This document shows positions 23,460 to 35,900 of a stretch of 64,000 nt of DNA, one piece after another; position 1 is the stretch's first letter, and each line of letters begins with the position of its first letter. Source of the stretch: Ottelia alismoides (taxonomy: Eukaryota; Streptophyta; Magnoliopsida; Alismatales; Hydrocharitaceae). Both the position numbers and the translations under genes were made by a program. A model generated the notes under the pieces. That model saw only the letters and a program-made list of their open reading frames with translations. It was not told the origin of the DNA and ran no database searches. Location: positions 1,054,001 through 1,118,000 of the forward strand of contig JAZKJV010004137.1 of NCBI GenBank assembly GCA_037367405.1, read 5' to 3'.

Positions 23460-25713
23460 TTTGTTGAATCGATAACTTAGTTTGGCGACATAACAAGTAA
23501 GCCATCAATCGTTGTGGCAATCAACTATCAATAAAACAACAATTAACCCATAGATAAATAAACAAATCGATAGATGTGTGTGAGTTAAAACCTATTATAA
23601 CTCTACAAAGATGTGTATAGTGCAAGTATGTATATTGACTTGTTTTTTTATTTTTCCATCTTTAATTTTTAATTTAATATTTGGTTTTGATTTTGCAAAA
23701 TTTTAATTCATGTTTTATTAGTAAATAATGTATATAGTTATATATAATATAGATATTATAGTTTATATAACTAATATATAGTGCATACGTATAATATGTT
23801 TTATTATATTTATAAATAAGTCAAATATATTTAAATTTCAGAAAATAAAATATTTTACATTTTTTACATTTTTCTCTATTTTTGTAGGTTTTATAGAATT
23901 TTTCACCCTAATAAATATAAATAGGTCTAAAATTAACCCTATACTATTATATATATGATGGATATAATAAAGAAAATTCTCAAATAGAAATAACTATTTT
24001 TAGATTTTTATATATTTTTTTTGTAATTTTAATAAATATTTTAGGGTTTTGTGATTTTAATGCTTAATATTTTGTATTTTTTATTGATTTTTAGATATGT
24101 GATGTAATATGATGTATTATAGATAATGTAATTTTTTGGAATTTTTGGAAAAGGTTTTATAACTTTTATGGGTTTTTGTATCTAAACTGGGAATAAAATC
24201 ATGTTTTGTATTTTTAGAAATTAGGGAAATGAGTTAAAATGCCAAACCAAAAATTATGCGAGGAGAAGCATGGTATAAGGCACTCAACGTAACTTTCCTA
24301 ATATTTATAGCAATAAAATATTTAAATCGAACAATATACACAAAATAAAAATGTTGTAGTTACATGAACCTAAGTGTAATTTTCAGAAAGTTAACATGCA
24401 TTTTATAACACAGACAACAAGTTCAGGGTCATCAAGAGCGAATTGTCCAAGTACATTAAATTCAAATAGCACGTGGAGGGAGTAAATAGCAAATAAGTTA
24501 AAACATTCATTCATGTAGTAACATCTCTTAAGAATATAGGGTACAATATGTAAAAGCTCATAAATGTGCCTCATGTGAAGGACCACGTGAGATTCTCAAA
24601 ATAGGACATAAACGTAAACACAAGAAAATTTCAGGTCCATTGTGCAAAATATCCAAATAAAATTGTATTGCATATATTTTTTACAATACTAAAAAGCTAA
24701 TATAAAATGTGAAGGGGAGCACGTGATATTATCCCTATCTGCTCACCATTCAACAGTCGATACAAATACACTTATTGATGAATGGCCACGATTAGAAGAT
24801 GTTGATTCACTGATGAACAGTTGTGGCTCGCTCTTGACTCAATCAGATGGTACAGACAACTTAGGATTGGACGATGGCCGCTGCATATGAGAGGTGCTCC
24901 TAATCTGATGGCTATGAAGGTCCCCGGAAGAACAGGGAAGATCCCCTCCTAGAGCGAGCTTTGATCTCATTTCTTAGTACCTCTAGCATCCTATCATGTT
25001 TATAATGAGTGCATTAAATTCTTGGAGGGCCTCCGCAGCGGATGGGGGTGCTAATTCGATCAGGCCCCATTGATGGAGGCCTAGTGGTCAAAGAGAGCTC
25101 ACAACACCTAGAGGATGGAACTTGGTCTTGAATCTCCCTAGATGGGATCCGTAAGGCTCAAGACCTGTAGGAAAAAGTTTACAGCTCGAGGGCATAGCTC
25201 TCGACCCTATTTATTAGGGAATAGTAGCTAATGAGGTGAATGGATAGTCTCCAGCAATGGCGGTAGAAGGAGACCCAATGGAATCGATCCTTGCAGGATC
25301 GAGTGGATGGATGATCAGGGAGAGTGTAGGATCGATGGGGAGCGAGATGAGGTAATCAGGGCACCAAAATAGTGTGTTATAAGTAATGAACAGAGAATGG
25401 AGTTTATAACTCCGATGTACTTAATTCTTTTGGCTTTTTAATAATCAAGGTGAAATCGAATGAACTAAAATACGTAGGTAAAGTAAAGATCTAATTACGA
25501 GGATAAATGACTAAATAAAAGGGCCTTACCTTGTCTATAGGACCTGGAAAGCAAGATCATCATGAGGTAGCTCTGATGATGGATTGAATCAGCCTCGAAT
25601 CACCTCCTCCTCGCCCCTTATCAAGGGGCCATACCTATTGTCACTAGGGCACTCTCTCCAGAAGAGATCATAGGGGTGATGGATAAGGAACAGATCGAAG
25701 GTGGGAGATTTCA

Positions 25714-25964
25714 TTTTATAGCAGAGGCGAGCGCGTCAAAGAAATTAGGGTTTGTGATTAGATCGATGAGTGTCACATAGACCTAGTAGTATGGCGTGAT
25801 GGAGAGTTGTATTGCGACGAGGTTTCGTGAAGGATTTGAGCTGCATAGGGCAGTGAATCATGAGGGAAAATCTGCGAAGTCAAGGTGGTAGGTAGAGTCT
25901 TACAGGTCATTTCCTACCAAAGGTACAGTTGACCCGAGGTTAATGAACAAAGGATCCTGATTGG
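25714..25964 (-). promoter_or_regulatory. LTR promoter (CCAAT and TATA), minus strand
   Basis: CCAAT on the minus strand at 25964-25960 and CTATAAAA at 25721-25714. Spacing equals that of the plus-strand pair at 798-1047. Confidence 0.5.
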
Positions 25965-26316
25965 TCCATGTAGGATCAATAAGGGTAAAATAGAAATAAA
26001 ATCAAAAGGAAATTGAAAATAAAATAGTAAATGATTTTATAAACTAAAACTCAAAACATTGAAAAATCTTATTTATCAAACTATTTTAGCATGAGTTTTG
26101 TTTAGTTTTCCAACAGTATTTATAAGATGATTATATCTACATGTATATATAGGTATAATTATATGTATTATATGAATTATATTATTATTTTGCATCATAT
26201 ATACATAATATTATTTTTACATATTTCATTGATTTATGATAACTCAGCCATGGCCGGTCCCAAGCCCGGGTAAATGAGGAGGGTTGCACGTTAGGTAGCC
26301 GACAGCCAGCGCAGGA

Positions 26317-26377
26317 GAGATAAATTCTTAAATAGTGTTCTTAAAGTTTCTAAGAACACTATTTATGAATTTATCTC
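26317..26377. repeat. 27-bp inverted repeat in LINE 5' region
   Basis: Arms 26317-26343 and 26351-26377 are complementary except at one position, with a 7-base loop. It could fold into a long hairpin in RNA. Confidence 0.9.
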
Positions 26378-26401
26378 GAAACCGTTCGGATCTTTTTAAA
26401 C

Positions 26402-27568
26402 ATGGATTTAAGCAATCATACAGATTTCGTTGGGGCGTTCCCTACTTGCGACGCGTTGCATCGCCCGAATGCAATGAAAAATTGGCAAGGGCCGCTACAT
26501 CGCAGCCTGGATGTAGTTCAAAATTTGCAAGGGCTCTCGCATGAGGAATGCATGCGGGTAAATAAGCTAGTTCCGCTGCATCACCGCCCGGATGCAGGTC
26601 AAAATTTACAAGGGTTCTCGCATAATGGACGCATGCGAGTAAAGAAGTTAGTCCAAAAGAGATTGCAAAGGAAGTTACGGATATGTAGTTGGAATATCAA
26701 TACTTTAATTGGAAAATTGATGGAGATAGTGGATACAATGGACAGAAGGAAGATTCATATATTATGTCTTCAAGAGACTAAATGGGTTGGAGAGAAAGCA
26801 AGGAAGATTGAGAAGACAGGCTTTAAACTTTGGTATTCAGGTAAAGATAAGGGCAGAAACGGTGTTGGATTGGTTGTTCATAAAGATTTGAAGGATTGTG
26901 TGGTTGAGGTGCAAAGATTTGGGGATCGGATTATTTTGCTAAAGTTGGTGCTTGAAGAAGAAATTCTGAATATCATCTCAGTTTATGCACCACAAATTGA
27001 TTTAGATGAAAGGACTAAACAAGCTTTTTGGGAGGATCTGGATAAGATTTTACAAGGAATTCGACAAAGAGAGATGGTTTGCATAGGTGGAGATCTTAAT
27101 GGACATGTGGGAAAAGATGTTTCAGGGTATGCAAGTGTGCATGGAGGACATGGTTTTGGGGATAGAAACGAAGATGGAAAAGTCATTCTGGATTTTCTAA
27201 CTACGTATGATCTTTTCATAGAAAACACTCTTTTCAAGAAGAGGGAGGAGCATTTAATTACTTATAAGAGTGGTTCAACTAGAACACAGATAGATTACTT
27301 TGCGTTGAGGAGAAGAGACCGGTTGTGTTGCAAAGATTGCAAAGTAATCAGTGGAGAGAGTTTGACAACCCCACATCGCTTGTTAGTCTTGGGTTTACAA
27401 ATAAAAGGGCTGGTAAAGAAAAGGAAGGTTCCTAAGATCACTAGAACTAGGTGGTGGAATCTTCTGCTGAAGCAATCAAGCTTCAGGGAGATGGTTTTAG
27501 AAGACTTATCTTGGGATTGTAGCGGTAGTGCAAACGAGATGTGGGAGGCAGTAGCATCTTGTATCTGA
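26402..27568 (+). pseudogene. LINE apurinic-type endonuclease region
   Basis: A 388-codon frame. After a repeat-derived N-terminus (about residues 1-90) comes the endonuclease: LRICSWNINTL near residue 97, CLQETKWVGEK with the catalytic Glu, NGVGLVVHK, IISVYAPQI, GGDLNGHVG, and RTQIDYFALRRRD near the end. The enzyme nicks target DNA. It ends at TGA 27566-27568, but the following frame (27584-28300) is in the same phase and continues the protein, so the TGA is a nonsense mutation rather than a true end. Confidence 0.92.
26492..26652 (+). repeat. Tandem repeats of about 81 bp in LINE 5' coding region
   Basis: Two units (26492-26572 and 26573-26652) share CCGCT, the phrase TCAAAATTT(G/A)CAAGGG, and GCATGCG(G/A)GTAAA. 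A partial third unit lies just upstream (26455-26491). They fall inside the N-terminal part of the first frame. Confidence 0.8.
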
Positions 27569-27583
27569 AAGGTAGCCAAAGAG

Positions 27584-29520
27584 ATGCTAGGCGAGTCAAA
27601 AGGAGGAGCTCCGGGTCAAAAGGAGGCTTGGTGGTGGAGTGAAGGGGTGCAAGAGAAGCTAAAAATTAAAAGAGCTTGCTTTAAAGCTATGTCTAAGGAT
27701 AAAACAGAGGAAACTGTTACAGACTATAAAATAGCGAAGAAGGAAGCAAAGAAGGCTGTAAGCGAAGCTAAGTCAAAAGCTTATGAAGTTTTGTATAAAC
27801 ATCTCGACTCCAAGGAGGGCCAGAATGATATATTTAGGTTGGCCAAAGCAAGAGAAAGAAAGACTAAAGACCTTTCTCAAGTGAGATGCATTAAGGATGA
27901 GGAAGGTCGCGTGCTTGTTACTCAGAAGGATATAGAGACTAGATGGGAGCATCACTTCCATAAACTTTTCATTGGGGAAGGAAATAGGGAGACCACATTG
28001 GGTGATCTAGCTAGTAGTGAAAGTCACTTGAATCGTGCATGCTATAGACGAATACAAAGAAAGGAAGTAGAGGAGGCTTTGAAGGTTATAAGACCTGGGA
28101 AAGGTGTAGAACCAGATGACATCCCTGTAGAAGTATGGAAAGTTTTAGGTAAGCGTGGTTTGACTTGGCTTATGAATCTATTCAATGTTATTTGGCGAAG
28201 CAAGAAAATGCCTGAAGATTGGAGGAGGAGTATTGTGGTGCCTCTTATAAGAACAAAGGAGACATTCAAAATTGTTCAAATTATGGAGGTATCAAGCTGA
28301 TGAGTCACACTAAGAAAATTTGGGAACGTGTGATCGAAAGAAGATTGAGGCAAGTTTCCCAAGTAAAAGAAATCCAATTCAGATTCATGTCAGGTCGCTC
28401 AACTATTGAAGCCATCCATTTGCTGAGGAGAACAATGGAGATTTATAGAGCTAAAAGGAAGAATCTCCATATGATCTTTATTGATTTGGAGAAGGCTTAT
28501 GATTCCGTCCCACGAGAGATACTGTGGAGAATTTTGGAGAAGAGACAAGTACCGATCCTATACATTAATCTCATAAAGGATATGTATGATAGGGCTTTAT
28601 CTTGTGTAAGGACCCCAACGGGGAAGACTGACTATTTTGATATCAACATTGGTTTACATCAAGGTTCAGCTTTGAGTCCATTTCTTTTTACTTTGATTAT
28701 GGACGAGTTGACAAGTCACATTCAGGATGAGTTACCTTGGTGTATGTTATTTGCTGATGATATTGTGTTGATTGACGAGACTAGAGATGGAGTAAATGAG
28801 AAGCTTGAGGTTTGGAGACATGCATTGGAGACTAAAGGTTTTCGTATAAGCAGGGTTAAGACGGAATATTTGGAATGCACCTTTGATGGAAACAATGGTG
28901 AAGGAATCGAGGTGAAGATGGGTGATGATAACATTCAGAAGAGAGATTCTTTTAGATATCTGGGATCTATTTTGCAACATGACGGGGAAATTGATGGAGA
29001 TGTTACTAATAGAATAAATGCAGGTTGGCTAAAGTGGAGAGGAGCCTCCGTTGTTCTCTGTGATAAGAAAATTCCTTTAAAAATTAAAGGAAAGTTTTAC
29101 AAAGCAGCCGTGAGACCTGTTATGCTTTATGGTTCTGAATGTTGGCCTGTGAACCATAGACATGTGCAGAGAATGGCTGTAGCAGAAATGAAAATGCTAA
29201 GATGGATGTGTGGACATACACGCAAAGATCGGATTCAGAATGATGCAATCAGAAAGAAAGTTGGTGTAGCTCCGATCGAGGATAAGATGCGAGAAAACCG
29301 CTTAAGATGGTTTGGTCATTTACAAAGAAGGTCAACTGATGCACCGGTTAGGAGATGCGAGTGTTGGGATGTTGAGCCGGCTAAGAGAGGGCAAGGACGG
29401 CCCAAGAAGTGTTGGAAAGAGACTATACGAAGGGATCTTAGTTTTTTGGATTTAAGTCCGAGATTGACCCAAGATAGATCTGAATGGAGGCGAAGAATCC
29501 ATGTAGCCGACCCTACTTAA
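27584..29520 (+). pseudogene. LINE reverse transcriptase
   Basis: Continues the endonuclease frame after the nonsense codon. The RT begins near MPEDWRRSIVVPL (about 28210-28250), where a one-base loss shifts the frame; the rest is read at 28240-29520. Motifs in order: MIFIDLEKAYDSVPRE, GLHQGSALSPFLF, FADDIVLID (catalytic), RYLGSIL, then the C-terminal CGHTRKDRI and RLRWFGHLQRR. The reading ends 45 bases before the (TTG)n tail. Domain order matches RTE-clade LINEs. Confidence 0.93.
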
Positions 29521-29588
29521 TTGTGGGAAAAGGCTTTGTTGTTGTTGTTGTTGTTTGTTTTATTTTATTGATTGATGATATTATTAAA

Positions 29589-29977
29589 AGGGAGCAGGGA
29601 GCCTACACCCAGGGGTGTAGGTAACTACCTACACCCGGCCCTTTTTCATGATTTTTAAGTTTTTTTTGAAGGAAACCTTAGGGGGATTTTCTTAATATAC
29701 TGAGGGGAATATGTATTTCAAGTTTCATGCAAAACAAACATTCCTAACACGTTTATCTAGAAGGGGACAGTTTCAGCAATTCTCAGACCGTTAAAATTTG
29801 ATAGTCTTGATGAAGATGATAGGAGTCTCAAATTAAGTTGAATTTTGAATGACACCGTGGTGATATTTAGTGATCTAATTCCCCTAAGGTTTCATTTCAA
29901 AAAAATCAAAAAATAACGAAAAAATGAGTCGAGTGTAGGTAGTTACCTACACCTTCGGGTGTAGGCTCCCTTTTTCC
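29589..29977. mobile_element. MITE, 389 bp, long inverted ends
   Basis: Terminal inverted repeats of about 48 bases contain GGGAGCCTACACCC and GTGTAGGTAACTACCTACAC. Both flanks carry TTATTAAA (29581-29588 and 29978-29985), an 8-bp TSD compatible with hAT-type or related transposons. No coding. It sits immediately beside the right TSD of the LINE, so it inserted at that junction or vice versa. Confidence 0.88.
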
Positions 29978-29985
29978 TTATTAAA

Positions 29986-30362
29986 TACATATTAACATAT
30001 TTTTAAACTATTTTTATGATTTTATAGATAGATATAAATAGTTACATGTATTTACATTATAAGTATAATATATCGATATATTATAATGTAATATTTATTT
30101 TAATGTCTTTTTAAATATTTTTATTTATCTTTATGTTTTTAATATGTTTTATGTAATATATATGATTAATTAAAGGGGGTAAAAATGTAAAGGATAAAAT
30201 AATCGTCTATTTGTACAGTTGCCCATAGTACAATAGTACCCCAAAAAGCCGACTTTTGTATCTAAACTCCATTCTAAATGAAACCACATTCATTATATAG
30301 ATAAATTGATTTGGAATATAATGGAGGTGAGTTTTATTCAATTGGAGTTCATAGGAAGTAGA
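29986..30362 (-). other. Remaining outer part of the Athila-like LTR
   Basis: AT-rich. Bases 30280-30345 match 190-265 in reverse orientation. No gene. Confidence 0.5.
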
Positions 30363-32896
30363 TATTACGACCATTATTCCAAATCGTTGGATCCTCCAAT
30401 ATCTGTATATGGTTACTCGGCAATAATTTATTCAACAATCACAACTAACCTTCAGAAATAGATTGCAATTAAAAATACTAAGAAAGAAGCATTCAACAAT
30501 TTTCCATTAACAAAATAAAGTTTACATGGTACGTTGTCGCACTATAACCATTTATATGTACATCATTTGGAAAGGAATTGCACAAAAAGATTACCAACTA
30601 CATTATGAAATAATGCTACTATAGCTGGCTCGAAGGCTACTCTCCTTGTGTTGACACTTAGATGCATGTTGGGTTTTCAGAAAACATAGGAAAGAAATGA
30701 GCCAGTGTCCAATAACAAGGAAAAGAACATAGAACAAGCATGATATTTCAAAGGTTCAGCAATCCAAACTATACATATGTTCCTTTAATCCATTTTTATT
30801 TTAGTTCCTATCCATTCTCATCCACATCAGGAATTGGTCCTCTCCCCTCCAAGGACCCCGAATCTAAGGACACTCCAGGATTGGGGATTGCATTGATACT
30901 TGATGATCTTAGGCTACGGACAGTCTCCTCAAACAATTCTCCAATCTACCATTGACAATATCTCTTGTATTAGTATTCCATGGTCCTTAGACCCTACCGC
31001 ATGTTCAACATAGATGTATACCATCCTTGAGGACCTAGTTGCTTAAAACCGCATGACATTTTCACCTTAATCATTTTACCAGTGGCTTACTTCAAGTGTT
31101 AGTGTAACCCAATCGCTAATCATACCACCACATGCCTCCACATGGTATTACCACATCTTTCATCATTCAACCCAAAGATATTGACACTTGGTACCATGCG
31201 TTGCAAATCATTCATTCATTTCTTGCGCACTTATCATAATAGGGCCACTGTATACCACCTAGGTAGGGCTACACCAATATGGGTTCCTTCCTACAAACCT
31301 ACTGGTTGCATGTAGTTCTACTCCTAATCATCCTTAATGTTTCACACGATCCTTTTGAGGATCCATTTCAATACACATATCCTCCCTTAAGCTTTCTATT
31401 TGCTTATTCATTAACATTGAGTATAGACTTACATATATATTACTATGTATATATACTCATATTTATACTAATTTTAACTCCCAAACTCTAACTTTCCAAC
31501 CCACCGCATCAATTCGATGCTTAGCCGTTATTTTAGTGGGAATCACAAACCAATTTATCATATTTTTCTCAAAAATAGCCAAATTAGGGTTCTTCGTAGT
31601 GAAGAACATAAAATAAGGAATTTTAATGATCTCACCTGAAAACCCAACAGCAAAATTAGGATTTCAATACCTAATTGAGCTCTCTCTCTCTCAAGTATGC
31701 AGTACTTTATCATGATTTGTTTCCAGAAAGGATGATCTACGACTCCTGAAATGATCGAATTTCACTTTCGTTAAAGAACATGAAGATCATTCCAAGAACA
31801 CAAAGAACAAACGAAGAACACAAAGAATGTGAAGAACAAATTTCCCTTCATAATTTTAGCAGAGCTTCCCCATATACAGGGTGATATTTCTAAGAAAATT
31901 TTGACAGAGTTACGCCTTAAATCAGGACATATTTCTATGAAAACTTCGGTAGAGTTTCCCCTTATATTGGGACATATTTCTAAAGGATGATGGAAAGCGT
32001 TTCCTCTATAAAATCATCAAGAGGAAAAACAACAGTGAAATAGAAAGAATATAACATAGCTGCAAGCGATGGAGAATCGATAGACATCACACATCTTAGG
32101 TGAGTGAAGTGTGTGATGAATCACAAGGTTCACTGACAACCTAGCTGCTCGCACCTAAGTAAGGCATTACATGTATTCCTCCATCAAAACAACTAAAAAA
32201 TTGATAAAACTATAGAATTGGTAAGTCTCTTGACAAGGGTGAGTGAGTCATACGAAGAACTCGTATGCTCACCAGCAGTTGAGCCACCCACACCCGATTA
32301 GGGCTATGCTTAGATTTCTCCTCGAATCACAACACAAAAAGAATCAAAAAGGAAATTGAATTGGAAACCTAGCTCAAGTTAGAGCTACTTATCTCCTACA
32401 CGAAGCGAACTAGGAGAGGATAACACCGTCCTCCTCGTCATCCTCCGAACGCTTTGCTAGAGCTCCTTCATCGCCTCCCTCTCCTCCTCTCGGCCTCTTG
32501 ACCCTAACCCCCCGGGTTGTTGTGGTAGTGGAAATCGTAGAGAATGAATGGGTAGGGGGCTATTCATAAGCTTTAGAAAACAACTAACCAATGTAGTAAA
32601 CCATGGTTTAAACCTTAACTATGATTAGCGGCTCGTGGTTTTGGCCAAATCTTATCCCAAAACTTAGGGCTTAAGTTAGAACCTTTCAGAAGCTTCTAGA
32701 TTCTTTAATGATGCTTTATTGTTAATCTGATTAACTTTTACTAATCACAATTAACTTTTATAAAACTTGATTATCTTTCAGTAATCTTTAATTAGTGCTT
32801 GCTAATCGTGATTAGTGGTCCTTAATTCAGCATCAGTTTACTTAATCACCATTAACTAATCTTAATGACAGTCATTAGGGTCAATGACGTATTAAG
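30363..32896 (-). repeat. Del-like 3' LTR
   Basis: Left part matches the remnant next to the primer site at 41211 (shared phrases CTAAGAAAGAAGCATT, CATTTGGAAAGGAAT). The right edge is uncertain: a 17-base pyrimidine run at 32897-32913 (a purine tract on the minus strand) may be the polypurine tract. It contains no gene; frames at 30740 and 31279 are chance. Confidence 0.6.
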
Positions 32897-32913
32897 CCTC
32901 CTTCTCTTTCTTC
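32897..32913 (-). other. Possible polypurine tract
   Basis: On the minus strand an uninterrupted run of 17 purines, in the place where second-strand priming would be expected just before the 3' LTR. The assignment rests on position only. Confidence 0.35.
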
Positions 32914-33189
32914 AGAAAATGATAACAATTCGAAACGAAGTCTGATTCACATGAAACAAATTCTGTTGGTTTTCTCTTGACCAGACTAGACTTTTGACAT
33001 AGGATCCGAGAGATTAATATGTTCAAGGCTTTACAATTATAATAACCTTAATGGAACTCTCATCCTGAGGCTTGAAGTGCAGACATAACAACCTTAAAGA
33101 GGATTGAAATCATAACAACCTTAAAAAGAATGAACATCATTTCATTTATAATGGAGATAAACATAATACATAGTGTTACATTCAAAGAA

Positions 33190-34402
33190 ATAGAGCTATT
33201 TCTTTCTCATATCTGTCTCGGGTTCCCTTGTGGATTCTTCAAACCCTTGGTTCCACCATAATACTTTAACTAGAGGTACCTTTTTATTTCTCAAGTTCTT
33301 GATATTCATGATTAGTATTTGCACAGGTATTTCCAGGTATGTTAAGTATATCCCAACGTGCAGATAATCATAGCTTATCTTATGCTCGGAATCCCTAATA
33401 TACTTTCTCAGATTTGATGCATGAAAAACGTCATGTATTTCCTAAAGATGTGGAGGGGTGAAAGACTATATGCAACTTTCCCAACCCGCTAAATAATTCC
33501 AAAGGAACCAACAAACCTGGGTACCAACTTCCCACGCAAGTCGAACCTTTGAACTCTTTTCATAGGTGATACTTTGAGGAATACAATGTCACCTACCTCA
33601 AACTCGAGTTCTTTTCACCAGGTATCACTATAGATTTTCTGGAGTCTTTGAGCAGTAATTAGTCTTTCCAAGCAAGCTCTACAACATCTTGTGTCTCATT
33701 GAGTCTATTTCAATTGTAAAGGTTCTTTTTTCTGACCTCTTACCAACATAGAGAAATAGTACACCTACGTCCATATAGTGATTCAAACGGTGTCATGTCA
33801 ATACTTGCATGGTAACTATTGTTTTATGTGAATTCTACAAGAGGTAAATGTTTAACCCATGATCCCTTCCATTCTAAGGCACATGCTCATAGCATATCCT
33901 CTAGAGTTTGAATAGTACATTCTGATCGACCATCTATCTACAAATGATATGCTATACTCAAGCATAGTTGTGTGCCTAAGGCTTTCATGAAAACTCCCAA
34001 TAGTGATGTGAATCGTGAATCTCGATCGGAAACTACCTCCTTTGGGATACGATGGAGACGGATCACATGTGTAATATATAACTCTACAAGTTGGTCTGGA
34101 GTGGAAGATGAGCTTATTGGAATAAAGTGTGCTACCTTGGTATACTATCTTTATCACCTATCATCTGAAGTAAGCTAGTAACGAAGTCCATGGAAATGCT
34201 TTCCCATTTCCATTCGGGGATAAGGAGAGGTTGCAATAATCCTGGCAGCTTTTGATGTGAAGCCTTTACCTGCTAGCAGGTGAAAATCCTTCTTCATTCC
34301 TGGACACCAAAAGTGTGGATGTAGATACTTATACATCTTCGTAATTCCAGGATGAATAGATAATATGGAGCAATGTGCATCATGTAAGATATCTTCCCTC
34401 AA
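33190..34402 (-). pseudogene. Integrase, Del-like, degenerate
   Basis: Zinc-binding HHCC region in frame 34175-34402 (HDAHCSILSIHPGITKMYKYLHPHFWCPGMKKD). The core follows at about 33800-34150 in shifted frames (a DRWS...TLE-type block is still visible). The C-terminal part shows VFLKVSPMKRVQRF near 33570 and the conserved tail IKNLRNK...VLWWNQGFEEST at 33215-33310. Integrase joins element DNA to the chromosome. Many stops. A chromodomain could not be confirmed. Confidence 0.82.
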
Positions 34403-34729
34403 CTTGAGTGTGTTTGGTACACAAACTCTGTGATGGTTATACAGTAACCCATCTTGTATATGGAATCCCTATATCTCATTCTTCTCAAGTTGTTGTCTCA
34501 AGTTTTTAAGGACTGGGTCATCCTCCTATCATTTCTTTATTCTATCCATGATCTCTAGTATGTATTGGTGAGGAATAATTGTAGTATAAGCACTACTATC
34601 AAATAGTTTCTATTCATTGAACGTTGATAGTAAACCTAAAAAGTGGATAACACTCACCATCCTAGGTAAATAAGTTCTTCTACTAAGAGCATCTGTTACG
34701 ACATTCCCCTTACCGGGGTGGTAAGAGAT

Positions 34730-35100
34730 GGTGCAATCATAGTCCTTCAATGGCTCTTACCACCGTCTCTATATCATATTGAGCTCCTTCTTGTCAAACA
34801 TATATTTCAAATTTTTTCGATTGGTGATGATATCAAAAGTAATACCATAGAGGTAATATCTCCATATCTTCAAAGTGAAGACTATGTCAGCTTGTTCAAG
34901 GTCATGTGTCGGGTAGTTCCTCTCATGTGCCCTGAGTTGTCGTGATGCATAAGCAACTACCTTGCCAAGTTGCATCAGAACTGCCCTAATCCTTTAGATG
35001 CATTAGTGTACAATGTAAACCCTTCAGTCCTATAGGGTAGAGTAAGGATAGGTGCATATGTTAGGCGTTCCTTCAGTGTCTGAAAACTAGTTTTGCATGC
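34730..35100 (-). pseudogene. RNase H domain, Del-like
   Basis: Frame 34769-34975 reads [24 protein letters not shown] followed by [12 protein letters not shown] and a DKKELNM end, the standard gypsy RNase H. An upstream stop separates it from RT. Confidence 0.88.
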
Positions 35101-35900
35101 ATCAGACCATATGAATGTGACTTCCGTCTAAGTCAGCCTAGTCATTGGCAATGTTATTCATGAAAAGTCCTTCACAGCTCTAGTATAATACCCAACTAGA
35201 TCAATAAAAGATCGTATTTATGTGATAGTCTTCGGGTGTTCCCAACTCATCATAGCACTAACATTCATAGGATCAACTGATATACCTGCCCCAGAAATAG
35301 CATGGCCTAAGAAGGATACTTCATATAGCAAGAAGTCATATTTGATATATTTAGCATACAGTTTGTTCTTCCTTGGTGTTTTGAGTGCCTGCCTGAGATG
35401 ATGTTCATGTTGGTACTTATCCTTGGAGTAAATAAGCACGTCGTCAATGAGGACTACCACAAAGTGATCTAAGAACTCCCTGAATACTCTATTCATGAGA
35501 TCCATGAAGGATGTTGGGGTAGACAGTCTAAACTACATAACTTAACATTCACAATGTCTATATCTAGTTCTAAAGGTTGCCTTAGGAATAGCCATATCTT
35601 TAATTTTCAATTTATGGTATCTAGACATTAAGTCGATCTTGGAATACAAAGTTGAGCTCTACAACTAGTCAAAGAGATCATATAGTATTAGCAAAGGATA
35701 CTTGTTATTTACTATCCTCTTATTTAGTTGTCTACAGTCAATGCACAATCACATTGACCCATCCTTCTTCCTCACAAACAAGACAGGTGCCCCCCTTTTT
35801 GAAGTACTAGAATGATTAAATCCTTTGTCTGACAATTTTTATAAATGTACCTTTAACTCTCATATGCAGCTACTTCCATCCTATATGGAGGGATAGAGAT
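35100..35900 (-). pseudogene. Reverse transcriptase, Del-like
   Basis: GAPVLFVRKKDGSM and the CRQLNKR block lie near 35795-35720. Frame 35218-35505 holds the active site as LIDDVLIYSKDKYQHEHHLR and continues with SFLGHAISGAGISVDP. The Asp pair is intact but stops in 35505-35760 break the domain. Confidence 0.88.

Larger units (their letters stand above)
16429..23461 (-). mobile_element. Athila-like Ty3/gypsy element, internal region, truncated
   Basis: Read on the minus strand from right to left: tRNA-Asp-type primer site (23441-23459), non-coding leader (about 21960-23440), gag (about 20440-21960), a LRSGR-type linker (19327-19521), protease remnant (18452-18876), the pre-RT region (17850-18134), RT (17180-17810) and RNase H (16520-17160). 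The coding breaks off near 16430, inside the segment that normally links RNase H to integrase, so integrase and the 3' LTR are missing. The combination of LRSGR-like linker, the ELKPLPSNLKYAFL motif before RT and the tRNA-Asp-type primer site is typical of Athila-like elements. Confidence 0.85.
26242..29566 (+). mobile_element. Near full-length RTE-like LINE
   Basis: It has a 5' region, an endonuclease and reverse transcriptase reading frame, and a (TTG)n 3' tail. The flanks carry a 14-bp TSD with one mismatch (26228-26241 and 29567-29580). It moves by copying RNA into nicked DNA. The coding region is interrupted by one in-frame stop (27566-27568) and one frameshift (about 28240), so the copy is inactive but recent-looking. 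The 5' region has a 27-bp near-perfect palindrome and two 81-base tandem repeats. It lies inside the Athila-like LTR. Confidence 0.95.
23462..30362 (-). mobile_element. Athila-like 5' LTR with nested LINE and MITE
   Basis: Begins TG two bases after the primer site. Without the nested LINE (26242-29566 plus one TSD copy) and the MITE it is about 3.1 kb, a normal length for this family. The promoter lies on the minus strand (CCAAT at 25964-25960, TATA at 25720-25714). The outer part near 30280-30345 still matches 190-265 of the window in reverse. It is cut at about 30362 by the Del-like element, so its outer end is not seen. Confidence 0.7.

Noticed and set aside
27566..27568. True end of a first LINE protein (two-ORF element)
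   Set aside because: The next frame is in the same phase and continues the expected endonuclease-RT protein, so the TGA is read as a nonsense mutation.
26983..27579. Minus-strand frames inside the LINE
   Set aside because: They are shadows of the endonuclease coding frame.
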